From a virus, in the IMG/VR virus record IMGVR_UViG_3300046777_002233, positions 1 to 44,770 of that record: a DNA stretch of 44,770 bases. One strand, given 5' to 3'. The translations under genes were made by a program, and so were the position numbers. Position 1 is the first letter of the stretch; the number at the start of each line of letters is the position of its first letter. Shown in pieces: positions 31,601 through 39,821 of this stretch. The notes beneath the pieces are model-generated. The model saw nothing but the letters and a program-made list of their open reading frames with translations. It had not been told where the DNA came from and searched no databases.

Positions 31601-33569
31601 TGGAGAAAAATACGCACAACCATCTAGATATCTTTATCCACAAAGAAATAGAGATAATCCAACAAGTGATCCAAATCCAAGTGTATCATATGCTCTCCCA
31701 GATCCTCTCGGAAAAGTAATTATTGATGAACCACAATCTAATTTGACTCGTGAAAATATTGTAAAACAAATATCGGATATGGGAGTGGGTATTGGTTTAA
31801 CCAACGTTATTTGCAATCCGACAGGAACAGCACAAACTTTCTTCACTTCTATTGATCATGGTCTGAATAGAATTACTACTCTAACCATTGATAATATTGG
31901 ATCTGGGTATGGATCTGGTGGAGCAGGAAATATTTACAATGCCCGTTTAGTTGGATTTGCTGGATCAGTAACTGGTGCTAATGCTACTGCAAGAATTACA
32001 GTTGATGCTATTGGTAAAATAACAGCAATCAAGGTAATGGATGGTGGTAGCGCATATGGTATTGGAAATACTCTTGCGGTTGTTGGTGTTGCAACAACTA
32101 CAGGATTCTCTCAAGCTGTCGTAAGAGTAACGGGCATTTATAATAATATTGGTGATATACTTTGTGCAGATGGAATTTATCCAAGTGTTTATCAACAATA
32201 TAATGATTACTACAGAATTACTGGAATAACAGTAGGAAATTCAAAACAGATTGAAGTTGCATCCGCTAATCCAATTTTCCCAATAACACCAGTTTCAAGT
32301 ACTGGACTTGCGGGTACAACGGGAGCATTAACAAATGCAAGTATTGTTCTAACAGGTCAATCTCTTGGAATATCAACTTTTAGATATGATAGAACATCTG
32401 GAATTGCGACATTTACATCTACAAGATCTCATGGTTTGCATGTAAACAACAAAGTTAGAGTTGGTGGAGCTGTAAGTAATTTCTATAATAGAGAATTCTT
32501 AGTAACAACAATTGTTGGATTAAATACATTTGCAGTTCGAGTCGGTGTTGGAACAACAACTCATCCAACTGGACCATCAACATCAGTTTTTGCATTCCAT
32601 TCTGGATTTAGATCTGCTGGCGGCGGAATTCAAATATTTAATGAGAACAATTCTGGAAGATTGACTCCTTTCTATGCTGGAATCACAACTACTTTATTAA
32701 ATGCAATTCCTGATGCTACAGTTGGTATATGTAGTATTACTAATGTTACCAGTCTCGGATTGGATGTTGGCGAATATTTGCTAATCGATGATGAAATTGT
32801 AAGAATTAAGACGACAGTCACTGGAAACCCAGTGTCCATATTCAGGGCACAGATGGGGACAAAGGGAAATCCCCATGTTTCAGGATCTATAGTTAAAAAG
32901 ATTAAAGTTCTTCCAATTGAATTGAGAAGAGGATCTCTATCTCGTGCAGGTAACCAAACCTTTGAATATGTTGGATTTGGACCAGGTAATTACTCCACTT
33001 CACTACCAGAAAGACAAGATCGTTCATTAAGTGCCGATGAAGAATATCTTGGTCAGGCATTGAAAGTCAATGGTGGTGGTATTGTTTATACTGGTATGAA
33101 CAATAATGGTGACTTCTACATTGGTAGTAAAAAAATTACTGCGAAACAGAGTGAAGAAGAACTATTTGACGCACCAGTTCCAACGATTACTGGAGAAGAT
33201 GAAACTATTAGTAATAAAGGTGTTAACCTGATTACTCCATATGATGCTAGAGTTACAAACAGTCTTTATGTTGAAGGTGGTACAAACGGTGATATTATTT
33301 CTCAGTTCGATGGTCCTCTTGTAATTAACAAGAGACTCACATCTAACTCAGATGAAGGTATTGATGCATTCTTGATCTCTCTGAAAGGTAACTCTACAGT
33401 TCCTAGAAAGATTACTGTTGGTATTGCGACACCAACAGTTGCTGGTGGGGCTGGAGACATTGTATATAATGCAACTCCCACAAGTGGTGGTATTGTTGGT
33501 TGGGTTTATACTACTTCTAACAGATGGGAACCATTTGGTAGAATTGCTAATAACGGAGTTCTAGCTTAA
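28677..33569 (+). CDS. Very large virion structural/fibre protein (1630 aa)
   Basis: 1630 residues. The N-terminal MGLSRLDNFLKSVRGTIIYV and RPFKTIQRALIESARFSYQ (about 41-59) are the start of a right-handed beta-helix, pectate-lyase-like fold found in phage structural proteins. Further on, Gly/Ser/Thr-rich beta repeats such as LTIDNIGSGYGSGG, ITAIKVMDGGSAYGIG and VSVARSTGLAGT-type runs follow, similar to the GFGY repeats of the gp5-like protein. The end has AGNQTFEYVGFGPGNYSTSL and a C-terminal segment YTTSNRWEPFGRIANNGVLA. Homologous large proteins occur in most cyanomyoviruses as virion components. No enzyme motif recognised; a tailspike activity is not shown. Starts a late region after GATAAATA. 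Confidence 0.8.
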   Translation: MGLSRLDNFLKSVRGTIIYVDPNSLDATDSVENQGNSQLRPFKTIQRALIESARFSYQRGLENDRFGRTTILLYPGEHLVDNRPGWIPDAGIYRLRDGSTTTTLAEFDSIANFDITDPDNILYKLNSVHGGVIIPRGTSIVGLDLRKTVVRPKYIPNPENPQIDRSAIFRLTGSCYIWQFTIFDGDPNGFVYKDYTTNVFTPNFSAHKLTVFEYADGVNNVNIKDDFMTYYGNRTDLDMYYEKIGVVYGPGSGRAIDPDYPSNGVDIQSKVDEYRIVGSKGDAVGIASVRSGDGITGTTIVTVTLQETLEGLGVDTPIRIDGVGAPGYDGQYLITGVNSSTEITYEVPVIPDTPLPSVTSATLNITVDSVTSASPYVFNVSLRSVWGMCGLHADGDKATGFKSMVVAQYTGISLQKDNNAFVKYDVSTGTYQDTTASGNENIFSDTRARYKPDYENYHMKGSNDAFLQLVSVFAIGFANHYLTESGADFSITNSNSNFGARSLCSRGFRRDAFRQDDVGYITHIIPPKENEYTDTTVEFAAIDVAKTIGVGSTGRLYLFGETDANFPPSNVIQGYRLGAKVADELNLAITQSGITSVYTARIVMPNGGIGTGQFSSEKSYFVGKSAVGINSVAANVLTLAANHTFIDGERVRIVSSNGQLPDGVINNQIYYAIATGNNIINAKQIKLGSTLNDALNDNEIDINNKGDLISVVSRVSDKNAGEIGHPVQFDTTNNQWYVNVSIAASDNAIYPRLVGLGTTALGSATTKTYITRKAYSRILSDSLYKFRYIVPKDSAIIGRAPLEGYIIQESNSTTGAVDAEVAYQFNPSTSTIANAAELRNFRFISDARWSSPTATFDTELPHNLKIGSKIEILGVKSTNNPTGIANSAYNAVLTVSGISSAKQFSVGIVTDPGTFINDTTIRDKTLPRFKKKETKETYQVYKVLEWQPYIPNQQDGIYHLTVLNVSNSPAISPFTGEKYAQPSRYLYPQRNRDNPTSDPNPSVSYALPDPLGKVIIDEPQSNLTRENIVKQISDMGVGIGLTNVICNPTGTAQTFFTSIDHGLNRITTLTIDNIGSGYGSGGAGNIYNARLVGFAGSVTGANATARITVDAIGKITAIKVMDGGSAYGIGNTLAVVGVATTTGFSQAVVRVTGIYNNIGDILCADGIYPSVYQQYNDYYRITGITVGNSKQIEVASANPIFPITPVSSTGLAGTTGALTNASIVLTGQSLGISTFRYDRTSGIATFTSTRSHGLHVNNKVRVGGAVSNFYNREFLVTTIVGLNTFAVRVGVGTTTHPTGPSTSVFAFHSGFRSAGGGIQIFNENNSGRLTPFYAGITTTLLNAIPDATVGICSITNVTSLGLDVGEYLLIDDEIVRIKTTVTGNPVSIFRAQMGTKGNPHVSGSIVKKIKVLPIELRRGSLSRAGNQTFEYVGFGPGNYSTSLPERQDRSLSADEEYLGQALKVNGGGIVYTGMNNNGDFYIGSKKITAKQSEEELFDAPVPTITGEDETISNKGVNLITPYDARVTNSLYVEGGTNGDIISQFDGPLVINKRLTSNSDEGIDAFLISLKGNSTVPRKITVGIATPTVAGGAGDIVYNATPTSGGIVGWVYTTSNRWEPFGRIANNGVLA

Positions 33570-33575
33570 TATCAA

Positions 33576-33583
33576 TATAAATA
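33576..33583 (+). promoter_or_regulatory. Late promoter TATAAATA (upstream of hairpin)
   Basis: TATAAATA is 52 bases before the ATG at 33635. A transcript from here would include both arms of the hairpin at 33589-33629. Confidence 0.65.
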
Positions 33584-33588
33584 CCAAA

Positions 33589-33629
33589 CACTTTCCCCCA
33601 ATAAATAATAAAAACACTGGGGGAAAGTG
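33589..33629 (+). promoter_or_regulatory. Hairpin with late promoter in loop and RBS in stem
   Basis: CACTTTCCCCC (33589-33599) is perfectly complementary to GGGGGAAAGTG (33619-33629). The 19-base loop contains AATAAATA (33600-33607), a late promoter motif. The second arm holds GGGGGAAAG, the ribosome binding site of the fibre gene starting at 33635. This is the T4 scheme in which early transcripts are untranslatable and late transcripts free the site. Confidence 0.6.
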
Positions 33630-33634
33630 AACCC

Positions 33635-36019
33635 ATGGGCGTCAACAAGAACTTCGTTGTTAAGTACGGTCTTGAGGTTGGTCTATCTACAGATGGTCTG
33701 CAATACGCGCTTCTATCAGATTTCGCAACTAGAAATGTTGGTATAGGAACATCGGTTCCAAAATTTAAGCTTCATGTTTCGGGAGGAATTGGAGCAACAT
33801 TCCTAAACGTAACTGGAATTAGCAGTGTAGTTGATATACGAGGAACTAGATTAAATTATAGTGGTATTGGTACAATTGCCACTTTTAATGCTACTAATGC
33901 ATATGTTGATACTGGAATTACTACTACTTTAAGTGGCGTAGCACTGAATTATAGTGGGATTAGTACAATTCAATTATGTAGTGGTGATAGTGTTGTATAT
34001 CGTCAAGGATATGTTAATGTTGGTTTGGTAACCAACTTAAGAGGTACAAATGTAGAATACACTGGTATTGCAACATTTAACCAAACTTATATTAATATTG
34101 GTGTATCTACAGATCATTATATTTTTAGGGAATATACTCAAACTGGGATTGTTACCACATTAACTGGTACAAACCTAAACTATACTGGTGTTGGTACAAT
34201 TACTGCTCTTAGGGGAACAAACCTGAGTTATAGTGGTGTAGGAACAATTGCAACACTTGATGGTACTACAGCAGATTTTAATACTTTATATTCTAATACT
34301 GGTATTGTAACAACCATTGGTATTACAACAGCCAATATAACAAATTCATATATCAACAATAATTATAATGATGTTGGTATTGTTACCACATTAACTGGTA
34401 CAAACCTAAACTATACTGGTGTTGGTACAATTACTGCTCTTAGGGGAACAAACCTAAACTATACTGGTGTTAGTACAATCACGACACTTGATGGTACTAC
34501 AGCAGATTTTAATACTTTATATTCTAATACTGGTATTGTAACAACCATTGGTATTACAACAGCCAATATAACTAATGCAAATATCACTAATGCATATGTT
34601 CAAACTGGTTATGTTAATCTGGGAATCATTACCACATTAACTGGTACAAACTTAAACTATAGTGGTATTAGTACTTTAGGTGTTACTAGTGCTACTAATC
34701 TAACGACTCAAAATATTAATAATTCTGGTATTACAACCACCAACTCTTTAAGTATTGGTTCTACACAAGTTATTAGTAGTGATAGACAACTTCAAAATAT
34801 TGCATCAGTTGATACGACAACAAATAGTACAATTTTGGCTATTATTGGTGGTGGTACTGTAACTGGGCAAACTGTTCTTGGTGTAGCAACATTTACTAAT
34901 GGACCAGTTTTAATTGGTACTGGAACATCTACAGGAACAGTAGAACAAAGACTCCAAGTTATTGGTGGTGCATATGTATCAACAAACCTAGGTCTTGCGA
35001 ACACCAACCCAGCAGCAAGATTGCACGTAGTTCCTGCATCTGCTGGCGTTGCTGGTCTTTTTAGTGGAACAACATCAGTTGATATGATTCGCATTACCCA
35101 ACTAGGAACAGGTAATGCCTTAGTTGTTGAAGATGAGGCAAATCCAGATACAACTCCTTTTGTTGTTTCTGCTTCTGGATCTTTGGGCATTGGTACGAAT
35201 AATCCACAAGATCCCTTACATTTGCAGGGCACAATGAGATTTGATCGATTTGTGACGCCTCAAGATCATGCTTTAATGAGATTCTTTAGAGCAACTACTG
35301 AAAAAGCAAGAATTGGTCTTCTAGGTGCCGATGATGCTGTGTATTTTAATGCTACAAATACTGATACTGCGAACCATTTAGTTATCAAGGCTTCTGGTAA
35401 TGTTGGTATTGCGATGTCTTTACCAACATCCAAACTTCATGTAACTGGCGATGCAAGAGTTACTGGTGTTATGACCGCTGCAACTTTCAGTGGATCTGGT
35501 GCTAGTTTAACCTCTATTCCAAATGGAGCACTATCAAACTCTACTATTTCTGGCATTTCTCTTGGAAGCAACCTTAATACATTAACGATTAACTCGACAT
35601 ATTTGACTGGATCATCTTATAATGGATCTGCAGCAGTTACATTAAATATTAATGCGACACCCGCAAGTACTGCAAGCTTTATTGTTGCTAGAGATTCTGG
35701 TGGTGGATTCAATGCTGGTATTATTACCTGTACTGATTTAAACTCAACATCCGATGCTAATCTAAAGACAAATATTCAACCAATTGCAAATGCATTAGAA
35801 ATTGCTACAAAACTTGAAGGTGTTAAATTTGAGTGGAAGGATACTAATAAACCATCAATCGGCGTAATCGCACAACAAATTGAAGAAGTTCTTCCAGAAC
35901 TTGTATCAACAGCAGAAAATAAAACTGTTAATTATAATGGTATAATTGGTGTATTGATTGAGGCAATTAAAGAACTCAAAGCAGAGGTTGATGAACTAAA
36001 ATCAAACCTTAATAAATAA
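33635..36019 (+). CDS. Tail fibre with S74 intramolecular chaperone domain (794 aa)
   Basis: 794 residues. After the N-terminal segment (LHVSGGIGATFLNVTG) comes a long beta repeat in which TLTGTNLNYTGVGT, TALRGTNLSYSGVG and TTADFNTLYSNTGIV recur. The C-terminus is a peptidase S74 chaperone: SDANLKTNIQPI with Ser 706 and Lys 711, the catalytic pair, then IGVIAQQIEEVLPELV and a coiled coil EAIKELKAEVDELKSNL. The domain folds trimeric fibres and cuts itself off. It is fronted by a hairpin controlling its RBS and contains a 194-bp duplicated segment. Confidence 0.85.
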   Translation: MGVNKNFVVKYGLEVGLSTDGLQYALLSDFATRNVGIGTSVPKFKLHVSGGIGATFLNVTGISSVVDIRGTRLNYSGIGTIATFNATNAYVDTGITTTLSGVALNYSGISTIQLCSGDSVVYRQGYVNVGLVTNLRGTNVEYTGIATFNQTYINIGVSTDHYIFREYTQTGIVTTLTGTNLNYTGVGTITALRGTNLSYSGVGTIATLDGTTADFNTLYSNTGIVTTIGITTANITNSYINNNYNDVGIVTTLTGTNLNYTGVGTITALRGTNLNYTGVSTITTLDGTTADFNTLYSNTGIVTTIGITTANITNANITNAYVQTGYVNLGIITTLTGTNLNYSGISTLGVTSATNLTTQNINNSGITTTNSLSIGSTQVISSDRQLQNIASVDTTTNSTILAIIGGGTVTGQTVLGVATFTNGPVLIGTGTSTGTVEQRLQVIGGAYVSTNLGLANTNPAARLHVVPASAGVAGLFSGTTSVDMIRITQLGTGNALVVEDEANPDTTPFVVSASGSLGIGTNNPQDPLHLQGTMRFDRFVTPQDHALMRFFRATTEKARIGLLGADDAVYFNATNTDTANHLVIKASGNVGIAMSLPTSKLHVTGDARVTGVMTAATFSGSGASLTSIPNGALSNSTISGISLGSNLNTLTINSTYLTGSSYNGSAAVTLNINATPASTASFIVARDSGGGFNAGIITCTDLNSTSDANLKTNIQPIANALEIATKLEGVKFEWKDTNKPSIGVIAQQIEEVLPELVSTAENKTVNYNGIIGVLIEAIKELKAEVDELKSNLNK
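34148..34341 (+). repeat. 194-bp direct repeat, copy 1 (fibre gene)
   Basis: This segment and 34379-34572 are nearly identical, offset 231 bases (77 codons). Differences occur mainly in the stretch ACCTGAGTTATAGTGG versus ACCTAAACTATACTGG and nearby. Confidence 0.85.
34379..34572 (+). repeat. 194-bp direct repeat, copy 2 (fibre gene)
   Basis: Second copy of 34148-34341. A short third copy of its beginning, ACCACATTAACTGGTAC, occurs at about 34631. Confidence 0.85.
36011..36018 (+). promoter_or_regulatory. Late promoter AATAAATA
   Basis: AATAAATA overlaps the stop codon of the S74 fibre gene and lies 28 bases before the ATG at 36047. Confidence 0.55.
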
Positions 36020-36046
36020 TAAGAAAAGCCGAGTGGGGACACGAAG

Positions 36047-36559
36047 ATGGCTATTCAGATTTCAGGAACTTCTGTTATCAATAATAGTAGGGAGATAATT
36101 AACGTCCCTCACGCGAATGTTACTGGCGTCACAACCGCAGCAACATTAAATTATACATCTGCTTTAAATGTAAGTGGAAGTGAATTAATTAATGCATCCA
36201 GGAGGATTACTAATCCCGTGTTATTAGGTTATACTGAAACAGTCAATGCTGTTGGAAATACAGCAGCTGCTACAACTATTAATATTGCTAGTGGAAATGC
36301 AGTTACCGCAACTCTAGCTGCAAATACTACATTTACTTTTAACGTTGGAACACTAACAGGTGCGATTGCATTTACGTTATTTTTAACGAATGATGCAACC
36401 GCTGGAAGATCAATAACTTGGCCAGCTTCAGTAAGATGGCAAGATGGCGTTACGCCAACTAGAACAACGACAGCAAATCAAACTGATGTCTGGTCGTTTT
36501 TTACTGTTAATGGTGGTACGACCTGGTATGGAGCACTTTCTTTACGTAATTTTGCATAA
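36047..36559 (+). CDS. Short fibre-like structural protein (170 aa)
   Basis: 170 residues, MAIQISGTSVINNSREIINV, then VSGSELINASRRITNPVLLG and a beta-rich end with GAIAFTLFLTNDATAG, RSITWPASVRWQDGVTP and TVNGGTTWYGALSLRNF. The SGTSVI/INNSREI opening resembles collar or fibre proteins of cyanophages. Probably a short tail fibre part. It follows a late promoter and precedes an oxygenase by 19 bases. Confidence 0.72.
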   Translation: MAIQISGTSVINNSREIINVPHANVTGVTTAATLNYTSALNVSGSELINASRRITNPVLLGYTETVNAVGNTAAATTINIASGNAVTATLAANTTFTFNVGTLTGAIAFTLFLTNDATAGRSITWPASVRWQDGVTPTRTTTANQTDVWSFFTVNGGTTWYGALSLRNFA

Positions 36560-36578
36560 TTTTTAGGAGCATATTATA

Positions 36579-37193
36579 ATGGATGAAATAACATCAAAAT
36601 ATGTAGATTTTATTGGAATGTATAGTAATGTATTTTCCGATGAGTATTGTGATCACATGATTTCAGAATTTGAGCGATTTTATAACGGAGGAATGTGTGG
36701 AAATAGGCAATTATTTGAAGGTGAATATAAATTTAATAAGCAAGATGAATTTACCGGATTAAATATCTTGCACCATGAACCTTCATTTTTTTATGAAGAG
36801 CCAGCTATGGATGTTTTTTGGCGTGGATTGCAATCTTGTTTTGATCTTTATACAGATGAGTATGATATATTAAAAGTACAAGGATTGCTTTGCAGTCAAG
36901 TAAAACTTCAAAAAACAGTGCCTGGATCGGGATATCATCTATGGCATTTTGAACAGGCTGGAACTGCTAATTACAATCATTCTGGAAGATGTTTAGTCTA
37001 TAGCGTTTATCTAAATACTCTTGATGAAGATGCAGCGGGTGAAACAGAATTTTTATATCAAAGATTACGAGTTAAACCAAAAAAAGGTTCTGTTGCAATC
37101 TGGCCAGCAGGATTTACTCATACCCATAGAGGAAATGTAGTTCATGGTAATGATGCAAAATATATTATTACTGGTTGGTTCCATTATCAATAA
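36579..37193 (+). CDS. 2OG-Fe(II) oxygenase-like protein (204 aa)
   Basis: 204 residues with the double-stranded beta-helix pattern of Fe(II)/2-oxoglutarate oxygenases: GYHLWHFEQAG (118-128, His 123 and Glu 125 as an HxE pair), YSVYLNTLDEDAAGETEFL, KKGSVAIWPAGFTHTHRGN (168-186, distal His 181 or 183) and KYIITGWFHYQ at the C-terminus. Glutamate in place of the usual aspartate is seen. TAGGAG precedes the ATG. It is 8 bases upstream of the collagen-like gene, so the product may act on that fibre; this is inference. Confidence 0.8.
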   Translation: MDEITSKYVDFIGMYSNVFSDEYCDHMISEFERFYNGGMCGNRQLFEGEYKFNKQDEFTGLNILHHEPSFFYEEPAMDVFWRGLQSCFDLYTDEYDILKVQGLLCSQVKLQKTVPGSGYHLWHFEQAGTANYNHSGRCLVYSVYLNTLDEDAAGETEFLYQRLRVKPKKGSVAIWPAGFTHTHRGNVVHGNDAKYIITGWFHYQ

Positions 37194-37201
37194 TTAAAAT
37201 C

Positions 37202-38608
37202 ATGGCAGGAATTTCTAGACAAGTATTAAGAAACGGAAGTAGAGTATTTAAATCTCAAACTTTTAATGCCCCTGGAAACTGGGTTGCCCCCGGTAATACT
37301 GTATCCGTAAATGTTACTGGAAAAGGTGGTGCAGGAAATGCAGGAAACGCTGGGCAATTTGGTGCTGGTGGAGCTAAAGGAAACCCAGGAAATACTGGTA
37401 ATGTAGGTGCTGGTGGTGCTGCAGGAAATGCAGGAAACGCTGGGCAATTTGGTACTGGTGGTGCTAAAGGAAACCCAGGAAATACGGGACAAACAGGACT
37501 TGCGGGAAATATTGGGCAAAGAGGTGGAACTGGCGGTGGTGGCGGCGGCGGTGGCCACCCTAGAGGTGCTGGCCAGCGCGGGCAAAACGGTGCTGGTCCT
37601 GCTCAAGGTGTAGGACCAGGCGGCAATGGTGGCGGCAGCCAGGCTGAACCTGGAGGAAACCCGCCAGCACAGCCTGGCGGCACTGGAAACGCAGGAACTG
37701 GTGCAGCTGTTGGTGCAACAGGAAATCCTGGTACTGGAGCTCAGGCAGGACTTGCTGGATTAGCAGGAAATCCTGGTACTGGAGCTCAGGCAGGACTTGC
37801 TGGATCGTCAGGAAATCCTGGTACTGGAGCTCAGGCAGGACTTGCTGGATTAGCAGGAAACCCAGGAACCGCTGGACAACCATCAATTGCTTTTGGTTTA
37901 ACATTTGCTGGTGGGGCTGGTGGCGCTGGAGGTGCGGCTGGAAACTCAGGAAATACTGGAAATAATGGAGCTGGAGGTGCGGCTGGAAACCCAGGAAATA
38001 CTGGTAATAATGGAGCTGGTGGTGCTGCAGGAAATGCAGGAAATAGTGGTAACAATGGAGCAGGAGGAGCTGGCGGACCAGCGGGAACAAACGGATCTGG
38101 CGGAGGAGGAGGTGGAGCTGGTGGAACAGCACAGTGGTGTTGTGGTGGTGCTAATGGAATGGGTGGTAATGCTGGCGCTCCTCCAGCTCCAGACGGTACT
38201 GGAGGTGGAGGAGCTGGATGTAGACACACTGGCAACATTATATTTCCTGGTAGACCCCCTCGTGCACAGCCGTTTAGTATTATTGGACCTGGTGGAGGGA
38301 GAGGAAGTATCGGAGCAGTAGGGAATCCAGGAACAGCAGGTGGTGCAGGACAAGCAGGACTTGCTGGATCGGCAGGAAATCCTGGTAGTGGAGGACAAGC
38401 AGGACTTGCTGGATCGGCAGGAAATTCTGGTACTGGAGCTCAGGCAGGACTTGCTGGAAACCCAGGAAATCCTGGTAGTGGAGGGCAAGCAGGACAACCA
38501 GGATCAGCTGCTACTCCATCAAGTGGAAATGCTTCGGTTGTTTATAATACAACTTATCCAGTCAGCGTAGCTCCTGGAGGTCAAGTAACTGTAACCTGGT
38601 TTGAATAA
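37202..38608 (+). CDS. Collagen-like glycine-rich fibre protein (468 aa)
   Basis: ATG at 37202 (TTG at 37175 would overlap the previous gene). After an N-terminal 40 residues (SRQVLRNGSRVFKSQTFNAP), about 42-113 run as perfect G-X-Y triplets: GNA, GQF, GAK, GNP, GNT, GQT, GLA. Proline falls in the Y position in the repeated GNP triplets (about ten in the protein). A poly-Gly stretch (111-118), further GNPGTGAQAGLAG repeats, a cysteine-containing loop (AQWCCGGA), and a C-terminal beta end (PVSVAPGGQVTVTWFE) follow. A tail fibre or tip. It lies among three oxygenases. Confidence 0.8.
   Translation: MAGISRQVLRNGSRVFKSQTFNAPGNWVAPGNTVSVNVTGKGGAGNAGNAGQFGAGGAKGNPGNTGNVGAGGAAGNAGNAGQFGTGGAKGNPGNTGQTGLAGNIGQRGGTGGGGGGGGHPRGAGQRGQNGAGPAQGVGPGGNGGGSQAEPGGNPPAQPGGTGNAGTGAAVGATGNPGTGAQAGLAGLAGNPGTGAQAGLAGSSGNPGTGAQAGLAGLAGNPGTAGQPSIAFGLTFAGGAGGAGGAAGNSGNTGNNGAGGAAGNPGNTGNNGAGGAAGNAGNSGNNGAGGAGGPAGTNGSGGGGGGAGGTAQWCCGGANGMGGNAGAPPAPDGTGGGGAGCRHTGNIIFPGRPPRAQPFSIIGPGGGRGSIGAVGNPGTAGGAGQAGLAGSAGNPGSGGQAGLAGSAGNSGTGAQAGLAGNPGNPGSGGQAGQPGSAATPSSGNASVVYNTTYPVSVAPGGQVTVTWFE
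37721..37855 (+). repeat. 45-bp tandem repeat, three copies (collagen-like gene)
   Basis: Unit GGAAATCCTGGTACTGGAGC plus 25 more bases (GNPGTGAQAGLAGLA) starts at 37721, 37766 and 37811. The DNA identity is near complete. A related pair of 45-base units begins at 38375 and 38420. Confidence 0.85.
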
Positions 38609-38614
38609 TAAATA
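38607..38614 (+). promoter_or_regulatory. Late promoter AATAAATA
   Basis: AATAAATAAA overlaps the end of the collagen-like gene, 29 bases before the ATG at 38644. Confidence 0.5.
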
Positions 38615-38643
38615 AAAGCATAAATTACAAAGGAGTGATTAGA

Positions 38644-39159
38644 ATGGCTTCTGATAAAGAACATCAAAAGAAAATGAATTCTTTGCAAAACGACCTTCAA
38701 TACATGTCTTTGCAAGGAAATATCAATAGAGCAAGATCCATTACAGTTGGAACTTCTTTTGGTGGAGGGATTGAAATTTGTATGAGAACTGATCTTGCTA
38801 CATATTACGCACAATTGCAGCCAGTAGAAGCTGTTGAAGTTATAGAATCATTAGCATCTGCTTGCGGTCTTCAGATTGCATTAAGACCAAAGCAAGACTT
38901 TTCTGCTTGGAGAGACTGGCATGTTGATGAAGAAAATATTGGCGTAATATGGAAAGGTAGTTCTCCATGGCAAACCAAACAGTATCTTGCTTCAGAAAAT
39001 TCTGAACAGTATCTTCCACCAAAAAATTCTGAGAATGTAGAAAATATAGAAGAACCTGAAGAAAACTTACAAGAACAAAATATAGAAGAATCTGAAGAAA
39101 ACTTACAAGAACAAAATATAGAATTATCTGACGGAACTCAAATTACATACTCTGAATGA
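38644..39159 (+). CDS. Hypothetical protein with acidic tandem-repeat tail (171 aa)
   Basis: ATG at 38644, preceded by AAAGGAG (38629-38635). 171 residues: a folded front (MASDKEHQKKMNSLQNDLQY, VGTSFGGGIEICMRTDLATYY, then SAWRDWHVDEENIGVIWKG) and a disordered acidic tail with ENLQEQNIEESEENLQEQNIE, the product of a 36-bp tandem repeat. It lies right after the fibre gene and may help fibre assembly; this is by position only. The stop overlaps the next start (ATGAC, 39156). Confidence 0.72.
   Translation: MASDKEHQKKMNSLQNDLQYMSLQGNINRARSITVGTSFGGGIEICMRTDLATYYAQLQPVEAVEVIESLASACGLQIALRPKQDFSAWRDWHVDEENIGVIWKGSSPWQTKQYLASENSEQYLPPKNSENVENIEEPEENLQEQNIEESEENLQEQNIELSDGTQITYSE
39046..39117 (+). 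repeat. 36-bp tandem repeat, two copies
   Basis: Copies 39046-39081 and 39082-39117 differ by one base (C or T after ATAGAAGAA). Each encodes IEE(P/S)EENLQEQN in frame. Confidence 0.85.
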
Positions 39160-39821
39160 CTATGAAACTATTTTATGTTCTTGTTGATCTTAATGAAAAA
39201 ATAATAAAAACTCCAATACAAAAACTTCCAGAAAATTGGAACAACATTAATGGATTAAATGGATATAGTGATGATGAACTAAAAGATTTAGTTTGGGCTG
39301 GGCATTCATCCACTGGATGGATACCTTATGATTCTCCTATTTTGAAAGAATACTCATGTGAAAAAGAATTTATTAAAATGAGTAAAATTAATATAACTAC
39401 TGAAATTTCTAATGAGAGGAAAAAAAGAGAACAAGATGTTTTGTTTTTTAAAAATCAAAGAATAAAACTTGATTTAGAATCAAAATTTCTCTTAATGTTC
39501 ATAAGATCAAATTTAAATGAAAATAATTCTAATTACATTTCTTGGACTTTCTTAGATGATGTAATTGATTTGCCAAAAAAAGATTTTTTAAATCTTTGCG
39601 ATTTTGTAATTTTTTATTTGCAAAATTGTTTAAAGTCTGAAATTAATTTAAGAAAAGAAATAAGTAATGCTGTTTCGTTATCAGATTTACAAAAAATTAA
39701 TTTAGATATAGAATGGCCAAGTACTTCATACGTAGAAAAACTTTCTTTTTTTGATCTGATAAAAAAAATATTAAAAGACATAAAAGAATTGATTAGTTTT
39801 ATTTTGGGTAATAATAGATGA
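39156..39821 (+). CDS. Hypothetical protein, possibly fibre-associated (221 aa)
   Basis: 221 residues with possible starts at 39156 or 39162. It begins KLFYVLVDLNEKIIKTPIQK, then GLNGYSDDELKDLVWAGHSS and TGWIPYDSP; later mainly helical and lysine-rich (LSDLQKINLDIEWPSTSY), ending in an amphipathic helix LIKKILKDIKELISFILG. The front part looks like the small domain in fibre-assembly proteins, but I cannot name a family. Located between the acidic-tail gene and an oxygenase, with ATGA overlaps on both sides. Confidence 0.7.
   Translation: MTMKLFYVLVDLNEKIIKTPIQKLPENWNNINGLNGYSDDELKDLVWAGHSSTGWIPYDSPILKEYSCEKEFIKMSKINITTEISNERKKREQDVLFFKNQRIKLDLESKFLLMFIRSNLNENNSNYISWTFLDDVIDLPKKDFLNLCDFVIFYLQNCLKSEINLRKEISNAVSLSDLQKINLDIEWPSTSYVEKLSFFDLIKKILKDIKELISFILGNNR

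Noticed and set aside
34148-34700. CRISPR array from repeated sequences in the fibre gene
   Set aside because: The repeats are long, in frame and coding, with no regular short spacers.
34792-35232. 146-residue antisense frame in the S74 fibre gene
   Set aside because: Shadow of a repetitive low-complexity gene.
37560-38321. Long antisense and alternate frames in the collagen-like gene
   Set aside because: The G-rich triplet repeats keep other frames open; the products are repetitive (leucine/glutamine or serine runs) and have no start signals.
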